Shown here in pieces: positions 22,691 through 35,961 of a DNA stretch of 64,000 bases (positions are counted from its first letter, which is position 1; each line of letters opens with the position of its first letter). Under the pieces are notes generated by a model. It was not told where the DNA came from and searched no databases. It worked only from the letters and a program-made list of their open reading frames with translations. This DNA is from Viola odorata. Taxonomy: Eukaryota; Streptophyta; Magnoliopsida; Malpighiales; Violaceae. The translations under genes and the position numbers were made by a program. The stretch is taken from the NCBI GenBank assembly GCA_963691705.1, contig OY829539.1, forward strand, positions 50,132,327-50,196,326, given 5' to 3'.

Positions 22691-23239
22691 TGTACATATA
22701 TATATATATATACTTCTGGTTCTACCGGTTCTCCGGGTCGGTTCCCGGATTTAGAGGGGTGGAGAACCGGACCGAACCGGAAGTTACGGTCCGGTCCGGG
22801 TCAAAAAAAAAACCCCAGGTCAATCCGGTCCGGGTTAAAAAAAGGCCGGTTCCAGGTCGATTTCCGGTCCGGGCCGATTCTTGTACAGCCCTAGTCTTGT
22901 CTTCTAAACACTCGCTTCATTAGCGGTCCCATCCAATCCTAACAAGTTACAAGCTGTAATAGATATTATTCTTTTTTTAATAAATTTAAAAACCAAAAAC
23001 AGAAAAAAATAAGAATAGAAATAGAACCAAACAAAACAAATGCACTTCTCTTTTCTTTTATTTTCTCTTCCTTTCCCTCTCTTCTCTAGCTCACATTGCT
23101 GTCACTCTGCTGAGCTGCCCTCTTGATCCTCTCAAAAACCCTACCCACTGCTCAAAACCCCACCCATTCTCCTCAGATCTACACCACATTTCCCCATTTC
23201 TATCTTTCATGTTATGTAAATCACTTCCCCAAGCTCAAC

Positions 23240-26200
23240 ATGTCCAGCTCCGGCCCTAAACCCCGCCCCAAACCGGGTCCATGGCCTCCACCGCCCGAAT
23301 CCGCCGCAATGCCGCCTTCTTCTTGGGCTAAACGAACTGGATTCCGCCCCAAGTTCTCCGGCGAGGCTAATGCTAGTAATTCTGGCCAGATTTCGCTCCC
23401 CCCTAAGCCCAAAAACCCGCAACCCGATTCGCAGCCCGACCTTGAAGCGGGTCGTGTCAGAGCAACTCCGCCTGCTGCTCCACCTGCTGTGGCTAATGGG
23501 GTAGCGCCTGTGGCTGATAACAGTAACCGGAGTAACAAGGATCATACGGTTGTGAAGAGGAGGAGAGATTCTGATGGTGGTGCTGGTAGCGGGTCTCAAA
23601 AGAAAGAATCGAGTCATGGGGCTAACGGGTCGGGGCCCAATGAGTCAGCTTCGAGAAGAGCAGAAGTCGTGGATGTCTTGCCTCAGAGTGTGGAGGATGA
23701 TGCCTTTGTTGCAAGGCATGCACATATGAACTATGAGCTAAGGGACACTCCTGGACTTGGTTAGTTATCTCGTTAACACCTTTTTCTTTACGGTTGCTTG
23801 TTATTGTAACGAGAAAAGTTTCCGCTTAACCAATATAAAAGGAAGTTAGCGTTCTTTTTAGCTGTTTTGCCTTCAAATTGAACCGGGTTTTGTTTGGTTT
23901 GTGGGATTATTTAAAATTGTTCATTTGCCCACCCTCTCTGATTGACAGAAATAATTTTATCTAATTTTGTCTGATATTTTCAGTTCCTATTGGTCTATAC
24001 GGATTGCAGCATTACCTTTCAATTTTGGGTTCTTTGATTCTCATTCCACTTGTTATAGTTCCGGCAATGGGTGGGAATTATGTGAGTATTTGTGACTTAT
24101 TTTCATTATATTTTTAATGATATTTGGAAAATACTGCATTGTGGATAGCATTATCTGACTGGATTTAGTTGGTGTAGGATGATACTTCAATGGTGGTGTC
24201 AACGGTGCTATTTGTTTCAGGAGTGACAACACTTCTGCACACGTCTTTTGGGTCAAGGTTGCCTCTGATACAAGGCCCATCATTTGTTTTCCTTGCTCCT
24301 GCTTTAGCAATAATCAACTCTCCAGAGTTTCAAGGACTGAATGGAAATGTACGCTCTTCTTCTCAGATACTCATTTTAGTTAAATATATTATATACAACT
24401 TAGCTCTTGTCCTTTTGTGTTTGTGGCCATGTAATCAGATGAAAATATAGGCTTGTAGTTTGGTGCTTTTACATCCTACACTCAGCCCTTCTTTAGCTGA
24501 TGTATGCTGTTTTATTGTGAAAGCAGCCCAAGAGGATTACTGTGTCATATATTTTCGGCAAGGATAAATCGTTGCCTTGCAATACCCAAACAAAAGCACT
24601 ACTATCTTGCTGATTCATACTTTATTACTCCGTTCTCTAGTAAGTCTCCAGTACTATGTTTTATTGGGACAGCCATGTTAGGAGTTCTGATTATCTGGTG
24701 ATATTATGCTTTATGCATAGCTGAAGCCTGTCCAGATAAAATACCTTAACTATTGTTTGAAGTTGAAAGCATCCAGGCTCATGTCTTCTTAGGGATATTC
24801 TTTGATTTCCTTACACTGGTTGAAAAATGTAAGGTGAGGCGTCTCGTCATTCTATGATCTTCTCCTTGTGAACTTGGTTTGAACATTGGGCCAGTTAAAA
24901 GGCTTGTAATATCAATTCAAATTGGGAAAACGTTGGATGTGCTGGCTTGCTGTATCAATATGCTTCAAGTTCCATACTGTAAGAGACTTGGTTGCGGAAT
25001 ATTTACTAGTTGGTTGTTCAGTCATTGATTAAATGACATTTTGTGTGCCTGTAGTGGTAACTTTTGTTTACTTTAGTCCTTATGGTGATTTTGTGACTGA
25101 TATAGTCCCTGTGGTGATAACATTTATTAGATTTGATCCCTAAGGTGATTTTTTCCATTAATGTGGTCCTTATAGTGAAAATTTTGTGCTTAATTTGGTC
25201 CTTTCATGATAGCCTTAATCATGGAAATTAAACAAAAGGTTATCTCCACAAGGATTAAGTTAGTAAAAAGATTACCATAAGGACTAAATTGAATAAAATT
25301 TGTTTCCACAAGGACTGCATTATTCACAAAATCATTACAAGGACTAAGTTAAACAAACTCTACCATAACAGAGACCAAAAAATGTCATTTAACCTTCAGT
25401 CATCTAACCCTGTAGAGAATCAAAAGGTATTTGAGAGGGTTTGAGTTTTACTTTGGTATAACAAGTTGAAAGATCTAGACATACACTCGCAAGTTTTAGA
25501 TGAACATAGGAGACTAGCCCATATCCTTAATCAAACTTAAAAATTTCATCAATTTGTAAACTGTATCCATGGGCTTTCAAGAGTATACAAATATTTTGTT
25601 GAGAGTTCAGAATAATGCTAGAAGGATTTTGGTTCATTAAGAAGTGTCTCTGTTGTGGCTAAATATTTGCAAGGTTTTAAAAAGTTGTTTCCTATGGTAG
25701 AATTTCAAGCATATCATGAAGGAGCTACAGGGAGCCATAATTATTTCTTCAGCTTTTCAAGCAGTACTTGGATACAGTGGCCTGATGTCATTATTTTTGA
25801 GGTATGATTTCAGCTACTTTTCTTGTGTGATTGATGTAAAATACCTGTCTTGGTAGAAGCTTGTTAAAGATCTCAAGACTCCCTTGTTTTAATGTTTTAA
25901 AAAAATGTTTACATTTTGATATTTTGTCTTTGGAACATCTAGTTTTCGGGAGTAGTATGGACCACCTCACTCCTTATTTTCCCACAAACCGTTGCATTAA
26001 AGTGATCAATGTCAAGCATTTTATAGACCATCCTCATTAACTTAACTATAGGCCATCTCTGTTCCCTTCTCAGGTTGATTAATCCAGTGGTTGTAGCCCC
26101 AACTATTGCTGCTGTGGGACTTTCATTTTATAGTTATGGTTTCCCACTGGTTGGGACGTGTGTAGAGATTGGAGCAGTGCAGATATTGTTGGTTATTATT

Positions 26201-29200
26201 TTTTCTCTGGTAAGTTAGTGAAGCTATGTTTGGCTTTCGTTCTTTTTTTTTGTACTTTGTTTTGCTTGGAAAACTTCACTCTCTTTTGATTTACTGCTCC
26301 CCCAAAGGGAATTATCCTTGCTTGTATCACGCATATTCAGTTGTGTGCCATAGACATCTAAAAGATTCTTTCCATACTTTCTGCAGTATCTCCGTAAGGT
26401 ATCTGTTTTTGGACATCGAGTATTTCTGATATACGCGGTAAGTTTTCTGTAATGAGTTTATATCTTATTCAATTCATTCTGTGTTGTTTTTGTTCCTCGC
26501 TCTACACTTCCCTTGTGTGCCAAACCTATCTTCCTGTTTGCTATAATGATTTTTAAAGTAGATATTCTGCAACTGTTGTTCAAGCAATACTAAAATGTAA
26601 GGTATTCTGCAACTGTTGTTCAAGCAATACTAAAATGTAAGGTATCGGTTGTGCTTTTAAACTCATACCTGGTCCCTTATCACAAATTGATGTCATCTTC
26701 CCAAACAAACACATGATTTGTTGCTATGTTAAGTGAAAAAGACTTGATGCAAGGTCATGACCCAAGCAGATATTTCTGCAGATTTTTTGTGCAAACAAAT
26801 CCTGAGCCTGCACGTTGTTTAACATGGCATCACTGAACAAAAAAGAGTTGTTTCATTTGTATTTTTATTTTTATTTTTATGTTCAAGAATAAAAAAATCA
26901 AATTATGCTGACTACAAGACTATTGAAGTCAGGCTTTGCCTTGTTATAGGTTATGGGGTGGGGGTTGACGCTCATACCAATGGGGGAGTGTTGTTTATAA
27001 TGTTGCAGCTCCTTATGCAGGTTCAACTTGCAGACTTCAATTTTGAACCTCTTTACTGATGTATGACGCAATTGCCGTTTCATTTTCAGGTTCCATTAGC
27101 TTTAGCAATTACATGGGCTGCTGCTTTCCTTCTGACTGAAGCAGGAGTCTATAATTATAAAGGTTGCGATGTAAATGTTCCTGCATCAAATATTGTGTCT
27201 GACCACTGCAGAAAACATGTTTCGAGGATGAAGCATTGTCGAGTTGACACTTCTCATGCCTTAAAATCTTCACCGTGGTTTAGGTTTCCTTATCCATTAC
27301 AATGGGGAACCCCTGTCTTTGAGTGGAAAATGGCTCTTGTTATGTGTGTTGTGTCCATTATTGCATCTATTGATGCGGTGAGTTCCTTATGATAGCCAAG
27401 ATTGCACTACTGAGTGATTACGTTGTGGTACTTCTATCTTCGTTCTTTTTTTAAAGGAAAAAACTTGTAACAATTTGCTGTTGGTTTTTTTATTAATATG
27501 GTCACATGTAAAAGGTCAATGAGATTTTGTGGCAAAAGAACAGAACTTTTGGTTTTGTTGCGTATATGGAGTATAAATGACCCGGTTCTGGCCTACCAGG
27601 ATGCTCTATGCAAAAAAAAGGAAAATAAAAATAGAAAGGAGAGCCAATTCTGAAATGTGACTCTATGGAAAAAAGCATGGGATTCTAATCAAGAGTCTGC
27701 AGTTCTCGTTACTGATTCATGCATTCTCATTCATATTCTCCTGGAGAGATGCTGAACTCATGAGTTCTTATAGTTCATACATTATGTCCTGGAAATTGTA
27801 ATAAGATTCGTATAGGGTTCCTGTATATCAAGAAGCATTTATCCTTGCTCTTTGTTGCATAATCCCACATGATATGCGAATGGTTGGATTTCTGATTTTT
27901 GTTTTGGGTTTGAATGTAGGTTGGTTCCTATCATGCATCATCTTTGTTGGTAGCATCCCGACCTCCAACTTCTGGCGTTGTTAGTCGAGGGATTGGTCTT
28001 GAAGGTCTTTCCAGTGTCTTGGCTGGGCTATGGGGCACTGGAACAGGCTCCACAACTCTAACTGAGAATGTGCATACTATTGCCGTAACTAAAATGGGGA
28101 GCCGCAGAGCAATTGAATTTGGCGCTTGCATTTTGATTCTCTTATCCCTTATTGGTAAGTGACAATTAAGTCTGTACTTTGAGATTCATTGATCAAGAGC
28201 ATAACAAATTTGAAATCTTTCTTGATCGCCTAGTTTTGTCGAATAGAATGTTGTGTTTCTTATTTGGTGTCCTAAAGAAACTAAAGGAAGCGAGCCTCTG
28301 AAATTGTGCTCAGAACTTTATTAAAAATACTTTTTGTTTATAGGCAGATGTGGACTCGAACCAGAGTCTCTGCTGGTACTTTGCCACCAGCAGACAATCA
28401 TTGGGCTACATGCTTTTCGAGTGACTGAAAAAATTACTTTTGCCGCATGTTTTAATTCTTCAGCTTGCATTGGCTTTCCTATCATTTCAAATTCTTATTG
28501 TATTCAATATCATAGTCATTCATGTTGAAATAACCATAACCTAAGATTGCCATGAATACTAGAAAAGAATCCTACTTTTGTGTTTTTACTTAAATTTTTT
28601 AGTGAGGCATATTTTGGTGATTTCTGGAATTTCCTTTGGGTCCAAGTTTTATCAATATTTTATCTTGTTAGTTCTGAAATCACATTTGTTAGGGTTCTTG
28701 TAAATATCAGAATAGTTGTGTTTTTGTGTTTAGGAATCTAGGTTCCTGCTGTAAAAGTTCTGCTATATATAACAACAAATATGCAATTGAGAGTTTTTCA
28801 GGGGGGTGTTAAGAGTTTAGATACACCAACTATGTGTTTCTCTCCAGTACTTGAGTACTTTTGTTTTATGTGAATGTTATGGCACATTTGTTTAGAGGAC
28901 TTCTGTTTTTGGTCTATACTTGAATCATGTTCCTGCAACACAGGTAAAGTTGGGGGGTTTATTGCTTCAATCCCTCAAGTCATGGTTGCTGCTCTCCTTT
29001 GCTTCATGTGGGCCATGCTTACAGCTTTAGGATTGTCGAATCTGCGATATAGTGAGGCCGGAAGCTCTCGGAACATCATCATAGTTGGGTTATCTCTATT
29101 TTTTTCACTTTCTGTGCCATCATACTTTCAGCAGTATGGGATAACCCCCAACTCCAACTTGTCTGTTCCAAGTTATTTTCAGCCATACATCGTGGCCTCT

Positions 29201-29889
29201 CATGGGCCATTTCGCAGCAAATATGGAGGGGTATGCATCTTTTTGACCTTTCTAGTTTCTACTCTTGGAAACGTTTGTTCTTTAAACAATTTCTCTGTTA
29301 ATTTTTTATTTATTTATTGGAAGTGAAATGATTATTAAACCGAGAAGCCATTCTGTTGCTCCTTGCTCTTCTTGCTGTGAGTGTACACCAAATCAAACCA
29401 TTCCTTACAAGTTACAACATGACCTTCCTGTTCTCATTCGCTGCAATATATTCAACTAGGTCTGCAGTAGATCTTCTGTTTTAGGCTTGCTCCCATGTTT
29501 CCTGTCTAGTTTACTTTAGTCAGTAGTCTTAGGAGTGGCACATGGTCTGGCATTCCCTCCAAGTATACCCTGTAGCCTACTTATATAAATCAAAATTCAC
29601 TATTTTGTGCTTATGCCACAACATTACTGATTTTCTTAACATTGACTTTTGGTGGAACTCTTTGCAGTTAAACTACTTTTTGAACACATTACTATCACTA
29701 CATATGGTAATTGCGTTCCTTGTGGCTGTTATCTTGGACAATACTGTACCTGGTAGTCGTCAAGAGCGTGGTGTTTATGTGTGGTCTGAACGTGAAGCAG
29801 CACGGAGGGAGCCTGCCGTCACCAAAGACTATGAGTTACCATTCAGAGTTGGCCGAGTTTTCAGATGGGTAAAATGGGTGGGGCTTTGA
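23240..29889 (+). CDS. NAT12: Nucleobase-ascorbate transporter, NAT12 type
   Basis: Ten coding exons: 23240-23759, 23984-24081, 24178-24348, 25701-25801, 26074-26209, 26387-26437, 27090-27377, 27920-28154, 28944-29230 and 29668-29889. They join in frame to 702 residues. The long hydrophilic N-terminus (about 170 residues, beginning MSSSGPKPRPKPGPWPP, Pro/Gly/Ser-rich) is the mark of the NAT11/NAT12 group. The membrane core starts at VPIGLYGLQHYLS (QH motif at 182-183) and should form about 12-14 helices. The NAT signature region reads TENVHTIAVTKMGSR (residues 503-517), and the C-terminus ends FRVGRVFRWVKWVGL. NAT proteins are membrane transporters of purines, pyrimidines or ascorbate; the substrate of this group is not known to me. 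An in-frame ATG at 23123 also exists, but homology favours 23240. Third-exon alternatives were not needed; all borders are GT-AG. Confidence 0.95.
25029..25392. mobile_element. ~364-bp inverted-repeat element in NAT12 intron 3
   Basis: Ends TTAAATGACATTTT and AAAATGTCATTTAA are exact inverted repeats. Internally GTCCTTATGGTGAT-type phrases on the left are mirrored by CCATAAGGACTAA-type phrases on the right. It has no coding content. The flanking duplication is not clear (possibly TTA/TAA), so the superfamily is left open. Confidence 0.65.
26563..26642. repeat. Perfect 40-bp tandem duplication in NAT12 intron 6
   Basis: The unit starting TATTCTGCAACTGTTGTTCA occurs twice head to tail without a mismatch, indicating recent slippage or duplication. 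Confidence 0.95.
28325..28430 (-). mobile_element. tRNA-derived SINE remnant in NAT12 intron 8
   Basis: Minus strand: A-box-like TAGCCCAATGA and, about 42 nt on, a perfect B box (GGTTCGAGTCC), with a small hairpin (CTGCTGG...CCAGCAG) between them and an A-rich tail beyond. This is the layout of a tRNA-derived SINE 5' region. The 3' end and target duplication were not resolved. Confidence 0.5.
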
Positions 29890-32800
29890 AAGACAAGGTA
29901 CTTCATTTGTTCCGACATGTCATCACATCGTGGAGCTCATTGTCAGCCATGATACTCTTGCTGCCCTGTAATTCCAAATATAAAGCATTACCGGCTCATC
30001 ATGCCAAATCGTTGGCAACAAAGTGATCTTTCTCATGCCGCAGCTGTCCAGGTAGTCTATATAAGTTCACGGAGCTGATTCCTTTGTGTACATTTTGAGG
30101 ATCCATAAGGTTCTCGTAGTGTTGTAAGTTTATACTATCAAGAATGTAGTAGCTAGGGTCGATTCGATGACATTGTCTTTAGGGCTGTTCCACGTCTGAG
30201 AAAACATTGTGAATCAGTTCACATCATGTATATTTCCCCCCCACCCCTGATTATATTCATCACTACCCTTCATGATCGCTGAACTCAACAATGTTTTGCC
30301 CTTATGCGCTTTCATGTGAGTGTTCTAGAGTTTGATTTGGATGGTCTCAGACTCTCAGTTTAGGTCTTCACAGGCAGCTGTTGACAAGACTTTTGTGTTT
30401 CGCAGAAAAAGTCGTGACTTTAGATTTTAAAAATGGTGGGTGCATTTTGCCTCAATTTTATTTTATGAGTCTGTAATGTAAAATAGTTTACATACAGTGA
30501 GTTTTGAAGCAAGCCTCCCCTACTCATTGGTCGATTTCTGGCCATACAACTAATGTCTTTCTAGTATTGTCGGGTCTAAAATAAACAGTATTATGTTGTC
30601 ATTGTTTTTTCCACCGGAGACCATAAACCTAATTTGACCCAAAAATAAAAGGAAAGACATTTTGAGTAATAAAAAAAAGAGATTTATGTTCTTCGTCCCA
30701 ACTTCCTGACATGAATGTCATAGAAGTCGCTTTATTAAAAATATAATCCAGTTTAAAGACTTGAAACTTGAAAGACTGCTGTTTAGTTACGGAGAATTTT
30801 CTGTTTTGCAAAAAATTTCATTTTTTTTATTTTACTCTAATTCAATAAATTCATATTATTAATCTAAAAAAATAATAATATTATTTTAAACATATCTACC
30901 CTTGTAATTTATGTAAATTGATACAAATTGTGCTAAAAATATTTCATAATTGATATTTAACTAACTAATGCTTCTAATTAAAATCATATGAGTAAAATTC
31001 AATGTTTAACATTGTAATGAATAACATTTTTTATCATGTTATTATAGAAAGTTACATTATGAAATAAATACAAACTCAATTTAAAATAAATAACTTCACA
31101 CATCCTAAACAAATAAGAATAAATATGGCTAAAGATACACATTTTTTTATATTTATCTAAAATTAATCCTGGTAAATTGATTACAATGTTCTAATTGTCT
31201 TAATTAATCAATACTCCTAATTAAACTCATACGAATAAAATTAGATCAATATTTACATACAAACATTAGTTTAATAAATACTAAATAAGTAAATGCTAAA
31301 TACTCCTAATTATTTTTTTTAGAGTTTTTACATTTTTTCTAGATTTTTAGATTAATTTTTTTATAGATTTTTTAACCTTTTTTGGAAATTTTTATATTTT
31401 TTGGAATTTTTACATTTTTTCTAAACTTATAGTGTTAATTTTGAAAAACCATTTTGCAATTGCAAAAATTCAAATATGGCGTTTGCAAAATTGTCTAAAC
31501 TTGTAGTGTTAATTCTGAAAATCTGTTTTACAATTGCAAAATTGAAATATTTGCTGAAAATTTTCCATTTGGAAAATGTTGCTGTGAAATAGATTTTGGA
31601 AAATTTTCTAACTTTTGGAAAATTTTCTAAATAATTTCCAAAAACAATTTCTCCCTAAATTGGTTATGCTTTTGAATTTAGACATAAATATATTTAGTAT
31701 ATTTATATTTGATCTTTAACAAATAGTGAGTCATCCGGCCGCCTTGAAATACGTGCCAGAATAGTAAACGTCATTCTTTTGGGAATGGAGGGAGAACCAT
31801 TTAATATATAATGGAGAAGTCAATGAGTTATTTGATTAGTAGTAAAAATGTAGATGAGATTGGAATTACCAACCGACCGACTGCAATCATACTATGAGCA
31901 ATTAGTTTGCTCATGTGCTATTGCATGCTTCCTGACAACTGAAGAGAGCGCGTGGAGACTTTTATTTGCTTCGGAGGCGTCAATGTCAATGGCCGTTGAT
32001 TGTGTTTAGATGATCCTGCTTATGCCACGTTTATCCGTCCAATGATGAATTTTATAATGATAAACCCACTTCTCCTTAGATTTCCTTTACCAACTTGGAC
32101 CAATAATTAAGAAATATAAATCCAAGTCACAAATTTTAGTCCATATTCTTGGACCATAGTTATCAGAACCGGATCGGATAGTGACAAAAAACATATATTT
32201 TTTAGTTCAATCGAGTTTAAATTTGTAGTATTCATGTCATGAACAAATAATTCAAGACTATTTTATAGGTATTTTATTTTCATGAACGGAAATTATTATA
32301 TTTATATTTAATTTTTAATTCGATTTTGAATTTTACAATTTTATTCAAAATTATTGATTAATTAATTTTCTTTTGGATTTCTACAATTTTTTTGAACAAA
32401 TAATTTCATGTCCAAATAATTCAAAACTATTTTTTATTTTTTTTACATTTTTTTTGGAATTTTAAATTTTTTTTCAGGATTTTTAGATTAATTTTGTTTA
32501 AACTTTTTACATTTTTTGGGAATTTTAAATTTTTTTTGGAATTTTTACATTTTTTTGGGATTTTTTACATTGTTTTGGGATTTTTTACATTTTTTTTTGG
32601 ATTTTTTACATTTTTTTTGGATTTTTTACATTTTTTTGGGATTTTTTACATTTTTTAGAATTTTTTACATTTTTTCTAAACTTGTAGTGTTGATTCTGAA
32701 AAATCGTTTTGCAATTGTAAAACTTCAAATATGGCGTTTGTAAAATTTTCTAAACTTATAGTGTTAATTCTGAAAATCTGTTTTGCAATTGCAAAACTGA

Positions 32801-35639
32801 AAAATTTGCTGAAAATTTTCCATTTGCAAAATGTTGCTGTGAAACAGATTTTGGAAAATTTTCTAACTTTTGAAAATTTTCCAAAATTTTTTTTTCTCCT
32901 AAATGGTTTGTGCTTTTCAATTTAGACATAAATATATTTAGAATATTTACATTTGATTTTTAACAAATTTAAAATAGGCTACTATTTAGTTTATTATTTT
33001 TTAATTAAAATAAAATTGATTTAACAAAAGTAGCAATTTTTGTTTTTCAAAAAAATAAGAAATAGTTGTTAGGTGAATACGATTTCGAATTTTCTAAGGC
33101 TGAAAAATGCATTTTGCAAAACAGAAAACGTACTGTAGCTGTGAAACAGAATTGAAAATTTTGGAAAAATTTCTGTTGTTTTGCAAAAACTGAAAATTTT
33201 ACAAAACAGAATTTTTTGTTAGTGAACGCAATAGTTGGCTTCTTCCTGGAAATTATTACACGAACTGATCTCATCTCATCTAGTATTTTTTTTCTTTTTT
33301 CTATTCTCATTTTGGCGCCTGCACGTGTACTGCCACACACAGGCACACTTGTGTTACTTCACCTACATACATGAGTTATGTTAAACGTGTTAGAACTTGT
33401 AATGACGTGTACGGTGTACATTACAATATTATCCCCACCTCTTGCTTTTATAATTATAATTACCCTACAAATTTCACAAGTGGCAGTTGTTGGGGTACTA
33501 CTACTACTTCTATTATTTTTTAATTATTATTTTTGTCCTCACCTACTACTCTTCTGACCACCATGTCGTTTAATCAACACGCTTAAACAAAAGCTTCACG
33601 TCATCATTTTAAATGTGGGTTCGAGTTTGGCAAAAGTAAGAAATTCATATGAAAATTGTAATCATAGATTTTTTTTTATACTCTCTCTCCGATTTTACGT
33701 ACTTATTCATTTAATCAAAATTTTAAATATTAATATAATAGTTTTTTTAGTTGAAAGTAGTAAAAAAAAATTATAAAGTTTAAATATATAAAAATAATTT
33801 ATTGAAAATGTAAAATGTAGCTTTAAGTTTTGGGTATAAGAAACTTGACCACATTTTCGTGCATTTTGTTGACTGCACGCAAAAACTTTAGGTTGCGGCT
33901 GGCTTACCTTGAGGTTAATTACCACTAACCATAAAAATTAGGATTATGCAATTTAAGCTTTTTTAATTTCTTGCTTTCTACATACTGATCAGTTGAACGT
34001 AATGTGTTAAATTTGTACAACATTAGTTATTTACTACTCTTTTCGAATTTACACGCTTTATTTACCGGGTAATGAATACTTAAATTAATACAATTCTTAC
34101 TATATTTTTCAAAATTTAAGTATAATTTGATTAAGATGGAAAGTTTGGTTCCTCTTAATATTTTTCTTTCAGGTGGGCAATTCCCACCATATACAATCTA
34201 CATTATTATTTATATTTGCATAAAATATATAGTTTGCACCAAAAGAAAAGAGTATATTGTATTGTTTTAAATTTTTGCTTTGACTTGATCACATGGTCAT
34301 TAAATTTAATAAATAAATAAATATATTTCTTTAAAGAAAAGAAAAAATAGATTGAGAGGGTGAGTTCAAGGAAGTTGGGAAGAAAAATGAAATAATTAAT
34401 TGTATTATTGTGGCTAGGTCAATTACAATTTTGTAGGGTTTGGCTCTTTGGGTTTGGCAATATTGGAAATTGGATGGAGATTTTGTCATTTTCTGGGGGT
34501 TTGGTCAGACGACGGGTCGATGACAGGACAAAGGAAATGTTCGTCAAACATCAAATTTGATGTTTGTTGGGTGTGAACTGGTCTTTCCCACCAACTGTAA
34601 TTCACCACCTAATACTAATTACATAAATCAAACCAAACTACAACATTACAAAAGTCACCTCACATGACATGTCTTAACTCCTCTCGTAGGTAACTAAGAC
34701 CGACCTAAAAAACAAATCATAGGAAGCGAGCGGTCTCCTACTATGAGGAAAAAATAAAAACAATATAAATTATTTTCAATTAATATAAACTAAATCTTAT
34801 AAAATAAAATTATTTCAACCAATCATATAACGGCTTATAAAAAAGGAAAAAAAAAGTACATTAAGTTTGTTATATCGACTTGTTTGTAGGGTAGATTATG
34901 TTAAGAATAGCAAGGTAGGAAATTGAGTATGTTACACAAACTTTTTCTCTGTTAGCTAACATGTTTCTATATCTATAAAACATACAACTAAAATTACTAA
35001 AGTAGTGATTAAAGAAGCTAATTAGCCGTCTTTTGAGGGATCGGTTTTATAAAGAATCTTGTACGATTCGAGTTTAGAGTAATTAATATTTAATATAGTT
35101 ATTGGATAATATTAGAAAAAAAAACACTTAATTACTAAATCAATCCACTTAATTACTTCATGTTCCTTATAAGTGAACTCCACCGAATTGTGTTGAAAAG
35201 AAAGTTTGCTTAATTTAAAACGCTTGTCTAAGTGGTCTCTCCAAATGCCATGTATATTGGCATTGTATACACGATAGTATAAAACAGTGAGGTAAATAAT
35301 TCTTTTAAAATAAGAATTAAGACTCCATTTCAAAGAATACTAACCAATAATTAGGGAAATAAAAAGTCTATTTTTTTATATATATAAAAAAATCCAAATA
35401 ATGAACATTTTCTTTTAAAAAAATAATGAATCTTTTTTAAATAATATTTTGGAAGCCAATAAGTCTGTAATCCAATGATTTCACGCCGGGAACAATATAG
35501 AATAAGTAGCTCAATAATTATTTATGGATGAATTTTTATTTTTGTTTTAAAATCCGTTGAGCCCAAGTCCAAGCCCAAGCCCAAGCCCGTTATTTATTCA
35601 GGTAAAATTTAAGAACAAAATCCTAGTCGTACATATAAT
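29890..35639. other. NAT12 3'UTR followed by AT-rich gene-free DNA
   Basis: 29890 to about 30480 is the likely 3'UTR. Beyond it I see no supported coding region. Single mariner/Stowaway-like end relics sit near 31785 (GGGAATGGAGGGAG) and 33682 (ACTCTCTCTCCGATTTTACG). A short block at 32500-32690 is a low-complexity run of TTTTTTACATTTTTTTGGG units. Confidence 0.5.
31418..32960. repeat. Pair of ~290-bp direct repeats about 1.25 kb apart
   Basis: 31418-31720 and 32670-32960 share TCTAAACTT(G/A)TAGTGTT, CAAATATGGCGTTTG, AAATTTTCCATTTG, AAATGTTGCTGTGAAA and TTTAGACATAAATATATTTA in the same order, at roughly 85-90% identity. A third partial copy is near 33090-33200. Direct repeats around an AT-rich middle could be a decayed LTR-like or segmental duplication; no TG...CA ends were found. 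Confidence 0.65.
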
Positions 35640-35961
35640 ATATAATTACAAGATTAAAAAAATAAAAGAGGAAAGAGAAAGGTGCAAGGTGCAAGGTGCA
35701 GGGGGGTAGGTATGAGATTTGACCGAACCACTCCCAAAAGGCGCACACACGCTCCTCCCATCTTCATCTCCTCGCCCCTCCTCCCTTATCGTCTCATATA
35801 TAAACCCCTCAACCCACTCCCTTCCCTCCTCAGCTTGACGTTCCCTTCTACAGAGAACAACAAGCAAAAAACAACAAAATCATAACATAACCGTTTAATT
35901 ACTATTCATTTTAATCAATTAACCAAAACATAGAAAATCGTTACCGGTCGCAACAACAACT
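35640..35961 (+). promoter_or_regulatory. Promoter and leader of the arogenate dehydratase gene
   Basis: A TATA-like box (CATATATAAACCCC) lies at about 35796, roughly 165 bp before the start codon, in a C/T-rich region typical of plant core promoters. A GTGCAAGGTGCAAGGTGCA triplet repeat is at about 35681-35700, and an AAGCCC repeat at 35568-35587. Confidence 0.6.

Larger units (their letters stand above)
19675..22893. mobile_element. Non-autonomous hAT element with CCGGACCGG subterminal arrays, 3219 bp
   Basis: Ends TAGGGGTGTACACGG and (TTCTTGTACAGCCCTA) are inverted. The perfect 8-bp duplication GTCTTGTC lies at 19667-19674 and 22894-22901, the hAT hallmark. Both ends, 19680-19840 and 22715-22880, are packed with CCGGACCGG/CCGGTCCGG motifs, likely transposase-binding repeats. 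No transposase is encoded. The interior holds a ~343-bp tandem array and a tRNA-like segment. Confidence 0.9.

Noticed and set aside
23123..23239. Upstream in-frame ATG for NAT12
   Set aside because: The added residues (MILSKTLPTAQNPTHS...) lack similarity to NAT12; MSSSGPKPRPKPG at 23240 matches the known start.
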